Shown here: positions 35,060-45,057 of the stretch, piece by piece
How positions within the stretch are numbered: position 1 is the stretch's first letter
How the letters are laid out: every line of letters starts with the position of its first letter
Source of the DNA: Rodentibacter heidelbergensis
Lineage (GTDB): Bacteria > Pseudomonadota > Gammaproteobacteria > Enterobacterales > Pasteurellaceae
DNA: 64,000 nt
Direction of reading: 5' to 3'
Assembly (NCBI RefSeq): GCF_002000125.1
Contig: NZ_MLHH01000012.1
Span: 1 to 64,000 of the forward strand
Notes under the pieces: model-generated
The model's input: the letters and a program-made list of their open reading frames with translations, nothing else
What the model was told of the DNA's origin: nothing
Databases searched by the model: none
Translations under genes and position numbers: made by a program

Positions 35060-35845
35060 ATGTTTGAAATTCTTTTTCCGGCGTTGTTAACCGGTGTCTT
35101 ATTATCGCTTATCACTGCCCCACTTGGGGTTTTTGTGGTGTGGCGTAAAATGGCCTATTTTGGCGATACCCTTTCCCATTCCGCCTTACTTGGTGTGGCT
35201 TTAGGTCTTTTTCTCCAAATCAATCCCTACTTGGCGATTATTGTGCTGACTTTAATTATCGCGCTCTTAATGGTTTGGTTAGAAAACCACACCCCTTTTT
35301 CCATTGATACGCTATTAGGCATTATTGCACACAGTTGTTTATCTCTCGGTGTCGTCACCGTTGGATTGCTCAAAAATGTGCGGGTGGATTTAATGAACTA
35401 TCTGTTTGGCGATTTATTGGCGATTAATTACTCAGATTTAGTGTATATCGGTATCGGTGTCATGATTGTCATATCAACCTTATTCTATTTCTGGAAAGAC
35501 CTGCTTTCCACCACCGTTTCACCGGAACTTGCCCAAGTGGAAGGCATCAACATCAAAAAAATGCGTTTTATTGTGATGATTTTAACCGCATTAACCATTG
35601 CATTGAGCATGAAATTTGTCGGCGCATTAATCATCACCTCGCTTTTAATTATTCCTGCCGCCACCGCCCGCCGTTTTGCCAAAACACCGGAAGCGATGGT
35701 CGGCTTTTCGGTTATCATCAGTATTCTTTCGGTGGTAGGCGGCTTAATGCTTTCCGCATTTTACGATACTGCTGTCGGCCCTTCTGTTGTCATTTGCTCG
35801 ACATTTTTATTTGCCTTATCGTTACTTAAAAGAACGAGTTTGTAG
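35060..35845 (+). CDS. znuB: Zinc ABC transporter permease ZnuB
   Basis: Membrane permease of the ZnuABC zinc importer. The 261 residues are strongly hydrophobic with seven to eight predicted helices and conserved family segments GVFVVWRKMAYFGDTLSHSALLG and SLLIIPAATARRFAKTPE. It is cotranscribed with znuC. The neighbouring accA starts 88 bases later with its own uptake-signal-containing leader. Confidence 0.96.
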   Translation: MFEILFPALLTGVLLSLITAPLGVFVVWRKMAYFGDTLSHSALLGVALGLFLQINPYLAIIVLTLIIALLMVWLENHTPFSIDTLLGIIAHSCLSLGVVTVGLLKNVRVDLMNYLFGDLLAINYSDLVYIGIGVMIVISTLFYFWKDLLSTTVSPELAQVEGINIKKMRFIVMILTALTIALSMKFVGALIITSLLIIPAATARRFAKTPEAMVGFSVIISILSVVGGLMLSAFYDTAVGPSVVICSTFLFALSLLKRTSL

Positions 35846-35933
35846 CCTCCCCCAACCAGTGAAAACTATTTGCGCCGCCTGTTAATTCTTGATAAAGTGC
35901 GGTAGATTTTTACGGTGTTTTTAGGATAAGAAA

Positions 35934-36881
35934 ATGACCCAAGAATATTTAGATTTTGAATTACCTATTGCAGAGTTGGAAGCAAAAATCGAAGCATTAC
36001 GCACCGCCTCTGACGATAAAGTCGATTTAACCGATGAAATTACCCGCTTACAAAAGAAAAGTGATGAATTAACCAAAAAAACCTTTGCCAATCTTGATGC
36101 ATGGCAAGTTTCACGAATGGCTCGTCACCCAAACCGTCCTTATACCCTTGATTATATTGAACATATTTTTACTGAATTTGAAGAGCTTGCCGGCGATCGT
36201 GCCTTTGCCGATGATAAAGCCATTGTCGGCGGATTAGCCCGTTTGGACGGACGTCCAGTCATGGTGATTGGCCATCAAAAAGGCCGTACGGTGAAAGACA
36301 AAGTGAAACGTAACTTTGGTATGCCTGCACCGGAAGGGTATCGTAAAGCGCTACGTTTAATGGAAATGGCAGAGCGTTTTAAACTCCCGATTATCACCTT
36401 TATCGATACCCCCGGCGCTTACCCGGGCATTGGGGCAGAAGAACGGGGACAAGCAGAAGCCATTGCCCGCAATTTGCGTGAAATGTCGCAATTATCCGTG
36501 CCAGTCATCTGTACGGTTATCGGTGAGGGCGGCTCAGGCGGCGCCTTGGCAATTGGCGTAGGCGATAAAGTGAATATGTTGCAATACTCCACCTATTCTG
36601 TGATTTCTCCGGAAGGTTGTGCTTCTATCTTGTGGAAAAGTGCAGACAAAGCCTCAACGGCTGCTGAAGTGATGGGATTGACCGCTGCACGTTTAAAAGA
36701 ACTCAATTTAATTGATAATATCGTGCCGGAACCGCTTGGTGGTGCACACCGCAATTATACGTTAATGGCAGAGAATTTGAAAAAGCGCTTAACTGAAGAT
36801 TTAGCCGAACTTGACGGATTAAACCAAGAAGAATTATTAAACCGCCGTTATGAGCGTTTAATGTCTTATGGTTATTGCTAG
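35934..36881 (+). CDS. accA: Acetyl-CoA carboxylase carboxyltransferase subunit alpha
   Basis: Alpha subunit of the carboxyltransferase step that forms malonyl-CoA for fatty-acid synthesis. It has 315 residues. Typical segments are [49 protein letters not shown] (not split), [25 protein letters not shown], the oxyanion region [15 protein letters not shown] and [11 protein letters not shown]. Confidence 0.98.
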   Translation: MTQEYLDFELPIAELEAKIEALRTASDDKVDLTDEITRLQKKSDELTKKTFANLDAWQVSRMARHPNRPYTLDYIEHIFTEFEELAGDRAFADDKAIVGGLARLDGRPVMVIGHQKGRTVKDKVKRNFGMPAPEGYRKALRLMEMAERFKLPIITFIDTPGAYPGIGAEERGQAEAIARNLREMSQLSVPVICTVIGEGGSGGALAIGVGDKVNMLQYSTYSVISPEGCASILWKSADKASTAAEVMGLTAARLKELNLIDNIVPEPLGGAHRNYTLMAENLKKRLTEDLAELDGLNQEELLNRRYERLMSYGYC

Positions 36882-36889
36882 CATAGATA

Positions 36890-36918
36890 AAAAGAGCGGA
36901 AAATGACCGCTCTTTTTC
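36890..36918 (+). terminator. Terminator after accA
   Basis: AAAGAGCGG and CCGCTCTTT arms with a short loop followed by T; perfect 9-bp stem. Confidence 0.88.
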
Positions 36919-37045
36919 AATTTTACGACATGGTAGTGTAGGCGGAGAAAACCTTTTAAAACACCCTATTTTTAAACCATAACCCCATAGGGCGCACATA
37001 AACTCTCATACCAAATCCGCAATACAAAACAGAAAAAATGGCCTA

Positions 37046-38335
37046 ATGGATTTATTTTCAACCTTTGAACAATCACTTAAACAAACTAACGCTCAACACT
37101 ATCTTATCGCATTGAGCGGTGGTTTGGACTCTACCGTTCTGCTTGCCTTATTGGCAAAACACCGCCAAATTCAACCGCACTTTCATCTCCGTGCAATTCA
37201 TATTCACCATGGTCTAAGCCCCAATGCCGATAATTGGGCTGAACATTGTCAGTCTTTGTGCAACCGATATGCCATTCCGTTTATCCTTGAAAAGGTAAAA
37301 ATTGACCGCAAAAATGGCATCGAAGCCGGTGCGCGTGAGGCACGTTATCAGGCCATTTTACGACATATTCAACCTCATGAAACTCTCGTTACCGCCCACC
37401 ATTTAAACGATCAAACGGAAACCTTTTTTCTCGCCCTAAAACGGGGAAGTGGTTTACAAGGTTTGGGGGCGATGCAACCTCAAAGCGAATTATGGGGTAT
37501 GAAAATTTTTCGCCCCCTGCTTTCTTTTACCCGAGAGCAATTAGCCCGGTATGCACAAAGTGAAAATTTGACTTGGGTTGAGGATGAAAGTAACCAAGAT
37601 AGCCGTTACGATCGCAACTTTTTACGCAATGAAATCCTGCCAACACTTCGTGAACGTTGGGCTTCTTTTGATCGCACGGTTCAACGCACGGCACAACATT
37701 GTTTTGAACAGCAACAGCTGATTCATGCACTTTTACAAGATACCTTTCTTGAGCATTGCCAAATACCAACGGAATTTCAACTTCACCATTTCAGTCAATA
37801 TTCATCGGCAAAGCAGAGGGCCTTGTTGAGAATGTGGTTTTCCCACAATCAATGGGCAATACCGACCAAACGCCAATTGGAACAGCTCCTCAATGATGTG
37901 GTTTTCGCTAAAAAAGACGCCAATCCACAGTTTCATTTAGGAAAACAGATTGTCCGCCGTTATCAATCCTGTTTGTATCTCACCTCCGATTTTGCGGATT
38001 TAACGAATGTTTGCCTTGAGATGCGGGATACCTCGATTTTACTTCCTGATAATTTGGGTGAACTGGCGTTAAAACGAACCCTACAACAGTTTATTTTTTC
38101 TTGGCAACAGCATACTTCCACCTTGCCACCTACTGACTTGCCCATTCAAATCCGCTTCGGTTATTCGGGAAAAATCCAACATCATCCAAAACGTCCAAGA
38201 GAGGAAATCAAGAAAATTTGGCAAGAATTAGGTGTGCCGCCTTGGCAACGAGGGCGCATCCCACTGATTTTTTATGGCAATCAATTACAAAGTGCGGTCG
38301 GTTTCTTCAAAGTTTTTGACGATGCCGAAAAATAG
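37046..38335 (+). CDS. tilS: tRNA(Ile)-lysidine synthase
   Basis: Converts C34 of tRNA-Ile(CAU) to lysidine so it reads AUA. It has 429 residues: N-terminal PP-loop ATPase with LSGGLDSTVLLALL, IHIHHGLSPNADNWA, AHHLNDQTETFFL and NFLRNEILP, then central and C-terminal tRNA-binding domains ending in the PPWQRGRIPLIFYGNQL segment. An uptake signal lies near the 3' end, another just after the stop. Confidence 0.96.
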   Translation: MDLFSTFEQSLKQTNAQHYLIALSGGLDSTVLLALLAKHRQIQPHFHLRAIHIHHGLSPNADNWAEHCQSLCNRYAIPFILEKVKIDRKNGIEAGAREARYQAILRHIQPHETLVTAHHLNDQTETFFLALKRGSGLQGLGAMQPQSELWGMKIFRPLLSFTREQLARYAQSENLTWVEDESNQDSRYDRNFLRNEILPTLRERWASFDRTVQRTAQHCFEQQQLIHALLQDTFLEHCQIPTEFQLHHFSQYSSAKQRALLRMWFSHNQWAIPTKRQLEQLLNDVVFAKKDANPQFHLGKQIVRRYQSCLYLTSDFADLTNVCLEMRDTSILLPDNLGELALKRTLQQFIFSWQQHTSTLPPTDLPIQIRFGYSGKIQHHPKRPREEIKKIWQELGVPPWQRGRIPLIFYGNQLQSAVGFFKVFDDAEK

Positions 38336-38412
38336 CCAAAACTTACCGCACTTTATACGTTTAATCTGATAGAATAATTTCGAATTCTATTTTTTAACAT
38401 AAAGGGAAATGC

Positions 38413-39030
38413 ATGTTTGATTCTTTGGTTGTTCAGTTTGTTGTACTTTGGGCTGTCATTGATCCTATTGGTTCAATTCCTGTTTATCTCTCTAAAACCA
38501 TTGGTTTTTCCCTTGAGGAACGCCGAAAAATTGCGCGTAATGCGGTGATTATTTCTGCCGGCATCCTCCTTTTCTTTTTAATCGGCGGACAAATTCTCTT
38601 TGAAGCCATGCAAGTGCCTCTCCCTGCGTTCCAAATTGCCGGGGGATTGGTGTTGTTCCTCTTTGCGTTAACCATGATCTTTGGTGAAAGTAAACCGGAA
38701 CAAGAAATCAAAATGAGAGCCAATATGACCGAAATTGCCGTTTACCCTCTCGCTGTACCTTCAATTGCCTCACCGGGGGCAATGATGGCTATTGTGCTTT
38801 TAACCGATAACCACCGTTTTAATTTCACCGAACAATTTATCACTGCAGGAATTATGTTGGCGGTATTATTCATTACCTACATTTTATTGCTTGCTGCTAA
38901 CCGAATTCAGCATTTTATCGGGAACTCAGGTGCGGCAATTATCAGCCGTGTAATGGGATTAATTTTGGCAACGGTCGCGGTGAATAATGTGTTAATCGGG
39001 CTGAAAGACTTTTTTACTCAGGTGGCGTAA
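38413..39030 (+). CDS. MarC-family membrane protein
   Basis: A 205-residue integral membrane protein with six predicted helices. Family hallmarks are VIDPIGSIPVYLSKT in the first helix, the AVPSIASPGAMMAIVLL segment in the middle, and a terminal AVNNVLIGLKDFF. MarC/YhgN proteins are often annotated as NAAT transporters, but their substrate is not established. It stands alone, with an uptake signal upstream. Confidence 0.88.
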   Translation: MFDSLVVQFVVLWAVIDPIGSIPVYLSKTIGFSLEERRKIARNAVIISAGILLFFLIGGQILFEAMQVPLPAFQIAGGLVLFLFALTMIFGESKPEQEIKMRANMTEIAVYPLAVPSIASPGAMMAIVLLTDNHRFNFTEQFITAGIMLAVLFITYILLLAANRIQHFIGNSGAAIISRVMGLILATVAVNNVLIGLKDFFTQVA

Positions 39031-39096
39031 AGGATTAAGGCTAAGTTTCTGTTATAGTAGAAATGTCTTATTTTCTCTCTTTCCCCTATTGAATCT

Positions 39097-39160
39097 CCCC
39101 CTATTTCTCTATTAAATCTCCCCCCTGCCCCCCTCTTTATAAAAGAGGGGGGGATCATGG
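39097..39160. repeat. Dispersed G/C-rich palindromic repeat, copy 1
   Basis: CCCCCCTCTTT and AAAGAGGGGGG arms (39125-39154) preceded by AAATCTCCCCCC. The same plan, CCCCTCTTT-loop-AAAGAGGGG next to an AGGGGAGATTT tail, recurs at 47.4 and 47.5 kb. An extra AATCTCCCCCTATT half-copy lies at 39092. It fills most of the 200-base gap between marC and the convergent mutH. Confidence 0.75.
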
Positions 39161-39230
39161 CGTAAGTTGATATGTCATTGATATTGTTAGATTTAACAGG
39201 ACAAATAATCACCATTGCCCGCAATATAAA

Positions 39231-39893
39231 TTAGCCACCTAAAAAATCTTTCAATATTCCCGCCGTAAACTCTTTTCGCAAATAAAAACCTAAGGGTAAG
39301 GTGTCCACCACTTCGCCATGTTTTCCAATGCCTTTCGTGATGGCTTTACTGTTTGCGCCTTTGGGGCGTAATTGCATCACTTCCCCGATACGGGCGGTAA
39401 TTTCATTTAGGCGACCTAGAGTGATATAGTCCATTAACTCTTCCCAATCCTGCTTTAATTGGCGTTCTTGCTCCGGGCTGGGCTGCCATAAAATCGGTGA
39501 ACCAATATGGCGATCACGCAAAGCAATATGTCGGCTTCCTTCAATGGGTATCCAAAGCACACAAGATAATTTATGGCGAACGTGGGAATTCTCCCATTGC
39601 ACACCGGAATTTTGTATCAAAGGTGCAAGGCTAACAAAGGTGGTTTCCAACGGGAAACCTTGTTCATTAATCGGTAAGGTTTTAAGCTCCACGCCTAAAT
39701 GGGCAAAATCTTGCTCCGCTTTACTGCCCGCATTCGCACCTAATGCCCGTTCTAAAAGCATCCCTACCCAGCCTTTATCACGTTTCAAATCTGGGGGAAC
39801 CGGTATCCCCAAAGTATCGGCAAGCTCACCAAAGGTTAAACCGGCGATAGATTGTGCCTGCTCAAGAAGTTGCGTTAAAGTTTGTGGGATCAT
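39231..39893 (-). CDS. mutH: DNA mismatch repair endonuclease MutH
   Basis: Nicks the unmethylated GATC strand when activated by MutS-MutL. It has 220 residues with the restriction-enzyme-like core: [25 protein letters not shown] then the catalytic GVELKTLP (D-x-n-E-x-K type). Presence of MutH implies Dam-directed repair and fits MutL lacking a nuclease motif. Its ATG overlaps the upstream ogt stop by four bases (ATGA). Confidence 0.97.
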   Translation of the reverse strand: MIPQTLTQLLEQAQSIAGLTFGELADTLGIPVPPDLKRDKGWVGMLLERALGANAGSKAEQDFAHLGVELKTLPINEQGFPLETTFVSLAPLIQNSGVQWENSHVRHKLSCVLWIPIEGSRHIALRDRHIGSPILWQPSPEQERQLKQDWEELMDYITLGRLNEITARIGEVMQLRPKGANSKAITKGIGKHGEVVDTLPLGFYLRKEFTAGILKDFLGG

Positions 39894-40429
39894 TGACGAT
39901 ATTTCTTGAAAAAACGGGGTTTCGTGTCTTCCGTTCCTTTATCAATATAAGGAATTTTTTCTAATTGAAGTAAAAAGCATTTTGCGGCAAGTCCGCCACC
40001 AAAACCGGTTAAGGTTTTATCTTTGCCTAAAATACGGTGGCATGGAATGATAATACTAATCGGGTTACTTCCCACGGCCCCACCTGCGGCTCGCACCGCT
40101 TTCGGGTTACCTATCATTTTGGCTAATTCGCCATAGCTTGAGGTTTCTCCGTAGCCAATTTGTCGTAATGCCTGCCAAATGGCTTGCTGAAATGCCGTTC
40201 CCTCTGTTTTCAGAGGAATGTCCACAAATGTTTCCGCCTCACCGTTAAAATAACGATCAAATGCCAACCGCACTTTTTGAAAAACAGGCAGATGATCTTC
40301 TTCCCGCCATTTTGGGTTTGGCTCAAACTGCTCTTTTTCAAAATCAATGTGCGTGATCTGTTCACCATCAGATAGGATCAACAGTTTTCCCACCGGGGAA
40401 GAATAATAAGTGTAATAAAGTGCGGTCAT
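39890..40429 (-). CDS. ogt: Methylated-DNA--protein-cysteine methyltransferase (Ogt)
   Basis: Suicide repair protein that removes O6-alkyl groups from guanine. It has 179 residues and contains the intact acceptor motif in [26 protein letters not shown] and the DNA-binding helix [14 protein letters not shown]. The ATG at 40429 follows a GAGG ribosome site; the frame opens four codons earlier. It contrasts with the second, cysteine-less homologue at 62.5 kb. Translationally coupled to mutH. Confidence 0.95.
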   Translation of the reverse strand: MTALYYTYYSSPVGKLLILSDGEQITHIDFEKEQFEPNPKWREEDHLPVFQKVRLAFDRYFNGEAETFVDIPLKTEGTAFQQAIWQALRQIGYGETSSYGELAKMIGNPKAVRAAGGAVGSNPISIIIPCHRILGKDKTLTGFGGGLAAKCFLLQLEKIPYIDKGTEDTKPRFFKKYRQ

Positions 40430-40496
40430 TTTTAGCCTCATTTTCTATAAAAAAAGCGTACCGAAGTACGCTTTATTATGCAGAATTTTCTGCTGA

Positions 40497-41867
40497 TTAG
40501 AAACTATAATTTAAATTTAAACCGTAGAGGTTTGCCGTGGCTTCAGAGGTGTAATCTGCTTTGATTGTTGCAATTCCACGCACATCTTGTGTTTCACTAA
40601 AGCGTAATTTTTTACCCCGTAAATGGGCAAAACCAGCATCAATTGAGAAATTTGGGGTGACTTTATAGGTTACCCCCACACTGTACCAAGTACGATCCGT
40701 ATCAGGAATTGACGCACTGGCATAAATCCGTTCTGCTGCCGCCTCATCATAAGCAATACCGGCTCGAACCGTGAGTTTATCATTCACATCATAAGTTGCA
40801 CCCAACGCAATACGGGAATTACTCCGGTAATTCTCATCTTTGTGGAAAGCCACTTCACCTGTGTTATAGGTGGCATGTAATGATTTCAATCGGCTCCAAC
40901 GGGTATATTTATAGCTATAATGCATCGCAAAACGATCGGTCAATTGGTGGAAACCTGAAAATTCTAAATAATCCGGTAAATGTAATGTTAAGCCACCTTC
41001 TCCGGCTTCTTCACCCCTAATTGCTCGGGTTGCACTCACCGCATTACGATCTTTAAAATCAATATCGATTTTAGAATGGTAGGCTAAACCAATGCGGTTG
41101 CGTTCATTAAATTCATATAACAAACCCGCATTCCACCCAAAGCCCCAAGCACTTCTATCTTGCAAATGGGTCAATACGGTTTCTTTCTCTAGTCCTTGAA
41201 GTCGCCCTAATGATGCAGCAGCGGTTGGTGAAATACGCCCAGCAGCAACTAACCCCGGAACTAACGGTGCGGCATTTTGCACTGCCGTGCTTAAAATACC
41301 GGCACGACGCTGAATTTCAGCTTTTGCATAAACCGCATTTACCCCAAAACCGGCACTCAACCCCTGGCTAACACGATAAGATCCGCTTAAATTAAGATTA
41401 ATCGCCGTCAAATCTGTTTTACCACCGAACACACCGGCATCATAGTCATTGCTGTATTCACTTTTTAAACCAAAATTGACATTCATTCCCCCACCCACAG
41501 CAAACTTATCGTTAATCGGTGAAACAAAGTACATATTTGGAATAAGCGAACCGGGTACAACACTTTTTTGAGAAGCAGAACCTTGTGCGATCGTACGCCC
41601 AAAAGCTGTCACGGTGACAGGGCCGCTCATGTTGATTTTAGAATCCACATAAACGCCACCAATGGAAAACTGATTGCTTTTAAACATACTCATCAATGCC
41701 GGGTTCGTTGCCACGACTGAGGCATTATCTGCTATCGCAGCTTCCCCCGCATAAGCACGACCTAAACCGGAAGTGGATACTTCTGCAAGTTGAAATGCTG
41801 CACCATGTGCACTGCTGACTCCAAACAACATAACAGTTGCTAATAAAGATAGATTAAATTTTTTCAT
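40497..41867 (-). CDS. ompP1: FadL/OmpP1-family outer membrane long-chain fatty acid transporter
   Basis: A 456-residue outer-membrane beta barrel of the FadL/TodX/OmpP1 family, the Haemophilus P1 type, which takes up hydrophobic compounds. It has a signal peptide (MKKFNLSLLATVMLFGVSSAHGA) and the N-terminal hatch signature AAFQLAEVSTSGLGRAYAGEAA, NPA box, and a terminal phenylalanine (LNLNYSF). It is divergent from yfcZ; fadL and yfcZ are neighbours in E. coli too. Confidence 0.93.
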   Translation of the reverse strand: MKKFNLSLLATVMLFGVSSAHGAAFQLAEVSTSGLGRAYAGEAAIADNASVVATNPALMSMFKSNQFSIGGVYVDSKINMSGPVTVTAFGRTIAQGSASQKSVVPGSLIPNMYFVSPINDKFAVGGGMNVNFGLKSEYSNDYDAGVFGGKTDLTAINLNLSGSYRVSQGLSAGFGVNAVYAKAEIQRRAGILSTAVQNAAPLVPGLVAAGRISPTAAASLGRLQGLEKETVLTHLQDRSAWGFGWNAGLLYEFNERNRIGLAYHSKIDIDFKDRNAVSATRAIRGEEAGEGGLTLHLPDYLEFSGFHQLTDRFAMHYSYKYTRWSRLKSLHATYNTGEVAFHKDENYRSNSRIALGATYDVNDKLTVRAGIAYDEAAAERIYASASIPDTDRTWYSVGVTYKVTPNFSIDAGFAHLRGKKLRFSETQDVRGIATIKADYTSEATANLYGLNLNYSF

Positions 41868-41900
41868 TGAAAAACCTTTAGTTATTTATGGTTATTATTT

Positions 41901-41922
41901 GTGATTTATTCAAATAAATCAC
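41901..41922. promoter_or_regulatory. Perfect 22-bp palindrome upstream of ompP1
   Basis: Arms GTGATTTATT and AATAAATCAC around CA, with no mismatch, 34 bases before the ompP1 start in the 184-base divergent gap with yfcZ. Size and symmetry fit an operator for a dimeric regulator. The regulator is not identifiable from sequence; it does not have CRP spacing. Confidence 0.6.
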
Positions 41923-42051
41923 GGAATTCTAGAACTACATTTAATCTACTGCAAATCGATTTTATTTTCTCACATTGAGGTCAGACCAGTGGAGCCATCT
42001 TATTTGAAATGCTAAAATACGGTCAATTTTATTTCAAAATAAGGATGAATT

Positions 42052-42339
42052 ATGAGCGTAAAATGCAAAGCAGAAGAATCATTAACTTGTAGCTGTGTCG
42101 ATGTGGGCGCTATTATTGACGGCTCAGACCGCACTGTTAATGTTGAGCAAATTTATGCCACCCAAACAGAAGCAGAACAAGCTCTCGCCCGTTTAACGGA
42201 AAAGGCACGCAAAACAGAAAGTGACCCTTGTGAAATTGTGAGCGAAATATCACCTGTTGAAGGTGGGGCTCAATTAAAGGCAAGCTTTACCTTTAGTTGC
42301 CAAGCTGAAGCGATGATCTTTGAATTAGCCAATCGTTAA
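42052..42339 (+). CDS. yfcZ: YfcZ/YiiS-family protein
   Basis: A 95-residue protein of the DUF406 family (YfcZ/YiiS), function unknown. Typical are the N-terminal cysteine cluster in CKAEESLTCSCVDVGAIIDG, the QTEAEQALARLTEKAR helix, and the C-terminal FTFSCQAEAMIFELANR. It is divergent from ompP1. The downstream terminator is an uptake-signal pair. Confidence 0.9.
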   Translation: MSVKCKAEESLTCSCVDVGAIIDGSDRTVNVEQIYATQTEAEQALARLTEKARKTESDPCEIVSEISPVEGGAQLKASFTFSCQAEAMIFELANR

Positions 42340-42354
42340 AAAACCTCTACTATC

Positions 42355-42393
42355 AGACCGCACTTTTACTTTTATAAAGTGCGGTCTTTTTTT
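42355..42393 (+). terminator. Uptake-signal-pair terminator after yfcZ
   Basis: AGACCGCACTTT and AAAGTGCGGTCT arms form a 12-bp stem with a T7 tail. Confidence 0.9.
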
Positions 42394-42406
42394 CCTATAA
42401 AATCTA

Positions 42407-42422
42407 TCGCAAACGTTTGCCT
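42407..42422 (+). promoter_or_regulatory. PurR operator upstream of purM
   Basis: TCGCAAACGTTTGCCT matches the 16-bp PurR consensus ACGCAAACGTTTGCGT at 13 positions, including the central CGCAAACGTTTGC. It lies 54 bases before the purM start, where it would block transcription when hypoxanthine or guanine is abundant. Confidence 0.9.
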
Positions 42423-42475
42423 AACCTGATACAATCCACGCCGATTTTTCATTTAATTACTATGGGAAAAACATT

Positions 42476-43513
42476 GTGAGCAAACCATCATTAAGCTACA
42501 AAGATGCCGGCGTTGATATTAATGCAGGCAATGAACTTGTCGAACAAATCAAACCTCACGTTAAACGCACGACCCGTCCGGAAGTGATTGGGGGCTTGGG
42601 CGGCTTCGGTGCATTATGTGCTATTCCAAGCAAATATAAAGAGCCTATTTTGGTTTCGGGTACTGACGGTGTTGGAACAAAATTACGCTTAGCTATTGAT
42701 TTGAAAAAACACGACACCATTGGCATCGATTTAGTGGCAATGTGCGTCAATGACTTAGTCGTACAAGGTGCCGAACCCTTGTTTTTCCTAGATTATTATG
42801 CCACCGGAAAATTAGAAGTCGATGTGGCAGCCGATGTGGTGAAAGGCATTGCAGAAGGTTGTGTACAATCAGGCTGTGCCTTGGTCGGCGGTGAAACAGC
42901 CGAAATGCCGGGAATGTATCACGAAGGCGATTATGATTTAGCCGGTTTTTGTGTCGGTGTCGTCGAGAAAGCCGACATCATTGACGGCAGCCAAGTGCGT
43001 AGCGGTGATGCGTTAATTGCGCTAGGCTCAAGTGGTCCTCATTCAAATGGTTATTCTTTAATCCGTAAAGTGATTGAGGTGTCAGGTGTGAATCCGGCAA
43101 CCGAACAATTAGCCGGCAAACCGCTAAGCGAACAAGTGCTTGCACCCACTAAAATTTATGTGAAATCCGTTTTATCTCTGATTAAACAAACGGATGTGCA
43201 CGCCATTGCTCACCTTACCGGTGGCGGTTTTTGGGAAAATATTCCACGAGTATTGCCGAAAAATACCAAAGCGGTAATTGATGAAAAAAGTTGGCAATGG
43301 CAGCCTATTTTCAAATGGTTACAGGAACAAGGTAATATTTCCACTTATGAAATGTATCGCACCTTTAACTGTGGTGTAGGTATGGTCATTGCTCTTCCTC
43401 AAAATCAGGTGGAAACCGCATTAGCCCTTTTAAAACAAGCCGGTGAAAATGCGTGGCTTATCGGGCATATTGAACAAGCGACTGATGGCGAAGCGCAGGT
43501 TGTCATTCAATAA
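42476..43513 (+). CDS. purM: Phosphoribosylformylglycinamidine cyclo-ligase
   Basis: AIR synthetase, the fifth step of de novo purine synthesis. It has 345 residues. It begins with a GTG codon ([21 protein letters not shown] follows), as in many gammaproteobacteria. Visible are [58 protein letters not shown] and [13 protein letters not shown]. It is first in purM-purN under a PurR box. Confidence 0.98.
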   Translation: MSKPSLSYKDAGVDINAGNELVEQIKPHVKRTTRPEVIGGLGGFGALCAIPSKYKEPILVSGTDGVGTKLRLAIDLKKHDTIGIDLVAMCVNDLVVQGAEPLFFLDYYATGKLEVDVAADVVKGIAEGCVQSGCALVGGETAEMPGMYHEGDYDLAGFCVGVVEKADIIDGSQVRSGDALIALGSSGPHSNGYSLIRKVIEVSGVNPATEQLAGKPLSEQVLAPTKIYVKSVLSLIKQTDVHAIAHLTGGGFWENIPRVLPKNTKAVIDEKSWQWQPIFKWLQEQGNISTYEMYRTFNCGVGMVIALPQNQVETALALLKQAGENAWLIGHIEQATDGEAQVVIQ

Positions 43514-43522
43514 TTTCTGTTC

Positions 43523-43550
43523 AGGCGAATGAAAATTCGCCTTTCTTTTC
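43523..43550 (+). terminator. Terminator-like hairpin between purM and purN
   Basis: AGGCGAAT and ATTCGCCT arms around GAAA, followed by TTTCTTTTC. It is intra-operonic and may attenuate purN or protect the purM message. Confidence 0.6.
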
Positions 43551-43568
43551 TCTCTTTTTAGGATCTTT

Positions 43569-44207
43569 ATGAAAAAAATTGCTGTTCTGATTTCAGGGCA
43601 AGGAAATAATCTCCAAGCGATCATCGATGCCTGCGAAAAAGGGTTTATCCCAGCCCAAATAGCCTGTGTCGTCAGTAATAAAGCAGAGGCTTTTGGGCTT
43701 GAACGGGCGAAAAGTGCGGTCATTCCTACGGGTGTTTTTTTACGTCAAAATTTCATGAGCAATCAAGAAATGGATCACCACATTGGGGATTATTTAGAAA
43801 GTGCGGGGGTTGATCTGATCGTGCTTGCCGGCTATATGAAAATTTTAACCTCAGATTTCGTCCAACGTTTTAATGGGAAAATTATTAATATTCATCCGTC
43901 CTTATTACCTAAATACCCGGGGCTAAACACTTATCAGCGTGCATTCGATGCAGGTGACCGAGAACATGGTACAACGGTGCATTTTGTCAATGAAGAAGTG
44001 GATGGCGGTGCGATTATTTTACAAGCCAAAGTGCCGATTTTCCCTGATGACAATGTAGAAGACATTGAATTACGCACGAGAGAGCAAGAATATCGTATTT
44101 ACCCGATGGTCATTAAATGGTTTGTAGAAGATCGTTTAACCCTCAAAGAAGGTATTGCCTATTTAGATGAAAAGCCTCTACCCAAACAAGGTTATGCTTG
44201 TGAGTAA
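43569..44207 (+). CDS. purN: Phosphoribosylglycinamide formyltransferase
   Basis: Transfers formyl from 10-formyl-THF to GAR, the third step of purine synthesis. It has 212 residues with LISGQGNNLQAIIDA, VLAGYMKILT, the catalytic INIHPSLLPKYPG (Asn and His) and HFVNEEVDGGAIILQ (Asp). It is 55 bases after purM, separated by a hairpin, and ends in a strong terminator. Confidence 0.98.
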   Translation: MKKIAVLISGQGNNLQAIIDACEKGFIPAQIACVVSNKAEAFGLERAKSAVIPTGVFLRQNFMSNQEMDHHIGDYLESAGVDLIVLAGYMKILTSDFVQRFNGKIINIHPSLLPKYPGLNTYQRAFDAGDREHGTTVHFVNEEVDGGAIILQAKVPIFPDDNVEDIELRTREQEYRIYPMVIKWFVEDRLTLKEGIAYLDEKPLPKQGYACE

Positions 44208-44209
44208 AA

Positions 44210-44239
44210 GAAAGGCGATGATATTATCATCGCCTTTTT
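44210..44239. terminator. Terminator between purN and ompW
   Basis: AAAGGCGATGATA and TATCATCGCCTTT arms, perfect stem, with T5. It lies between convergent genes. Confidence 0.9.
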
Positions 44240-44262
44240 GCTAAACAGAGGAAGATTCGTTA

Positions 44263-44964
44263 TTAGAAACGATACGCAATACCTGCGAAGAACACAAATG
44301 GATCCAATTTAAGTTTCACTTCGTGTTCGTAACCTGCTGGTAAGTTAGCCAATGACTCTACAGCCGGCACTTTAAATTTCGCGGTGGTTTTAATGCGGGT
44401 GTACCACATTGCAGTGTTCAAATAAACATTATCAGTTAATTTAATATCAATACCCGCATTCACAACCGGTGCAAAAGAATGTTTTTTCACATTCACATCA
44501 GTAATTAACGGATTTGTTGATTTGGCATTAAAGAAACGTGTGTAGTTTAAACCCACACCAAGATATGGACGAGAACCTGCATCTTTATCCAAGAAATAAT
44601 ATTGTAAATAGAGGCTTGGAGGTAACTGTTTAACTTTTACTACATCACCTAAATTATCACCAACAGCACCACCTGTTAAAGTGTTTAATCCTGGTACATT
44701 TGCTTTCACTTTATGTGAGAATGGGGTTGCCGCTAATAATTCTAAACCGATATTATCAGTGAACATATAAGTACCGGTTAAACCTAATTGCGCATTATCA
44801 CTCACTTCTAAATTAACTGGCACTGCTGTTTTTGTTGTTGATTCAGAATTTGCTGATACAAACACTCCACCGGCACGCAAAATCACATCGCCTGCTTGGT
44901 GAGCATTGGCCATACCTGTGAATAACGCAGCAGTTAAACCTAACGCAAGTGCTGTTTTTTTCAT
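44263..44964 (-). CDS. ompW: Outer membrane protein OmpW
   Basis: A 233-residue eight-stranded outer membrane barrel of the OmpW family, thought to pass small hydrophobic molecules. It has a signal peptide (MKKTALALGLTAALFTGMANA, cleavage before HQAGDVILRAGG), the family segments NIGLELLAATPFSHKV, LPPSLYLQYYF, and a terminal Phe (FFAGIAYRF). Confidence 0.95.
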   Translation of the reverse strand: MKKTALALGLTAALFTGMANAHQAGDVILRAGGVFVSANSESTTKTAVPVNLEVSDNAQLGLTGTYMFTDNIGLELLAATPFSHKVKANVPGLNTLTGGAVGDNLGDVVKVKQLPPSLYLQYYFLDKDAGSRPYLGVGLNYTRFFNAKSTNPLITDVNVKKHSFAPVVNAGIDIKLTDNVYLNTAMWYTRIKTTAKFKVPAVESLANLPAGYEHEVKLKLDPFVFFAGIAYRF

Positions 44965-45057
44965 ATTGAACTCCTTAAGTCTGATATTTGAATGATAACC
45001 ATAAAAAGACTATGGCTATTTGCGATTCGTAATATACTCCATATTAAGTAGTAATTC

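Noticed and set aside
36703-36999. 98-codon minus-strand frame over the accA 3' end
   Set aside because: Shadow of accA and its terminator; low-complexity, no ribosome site.
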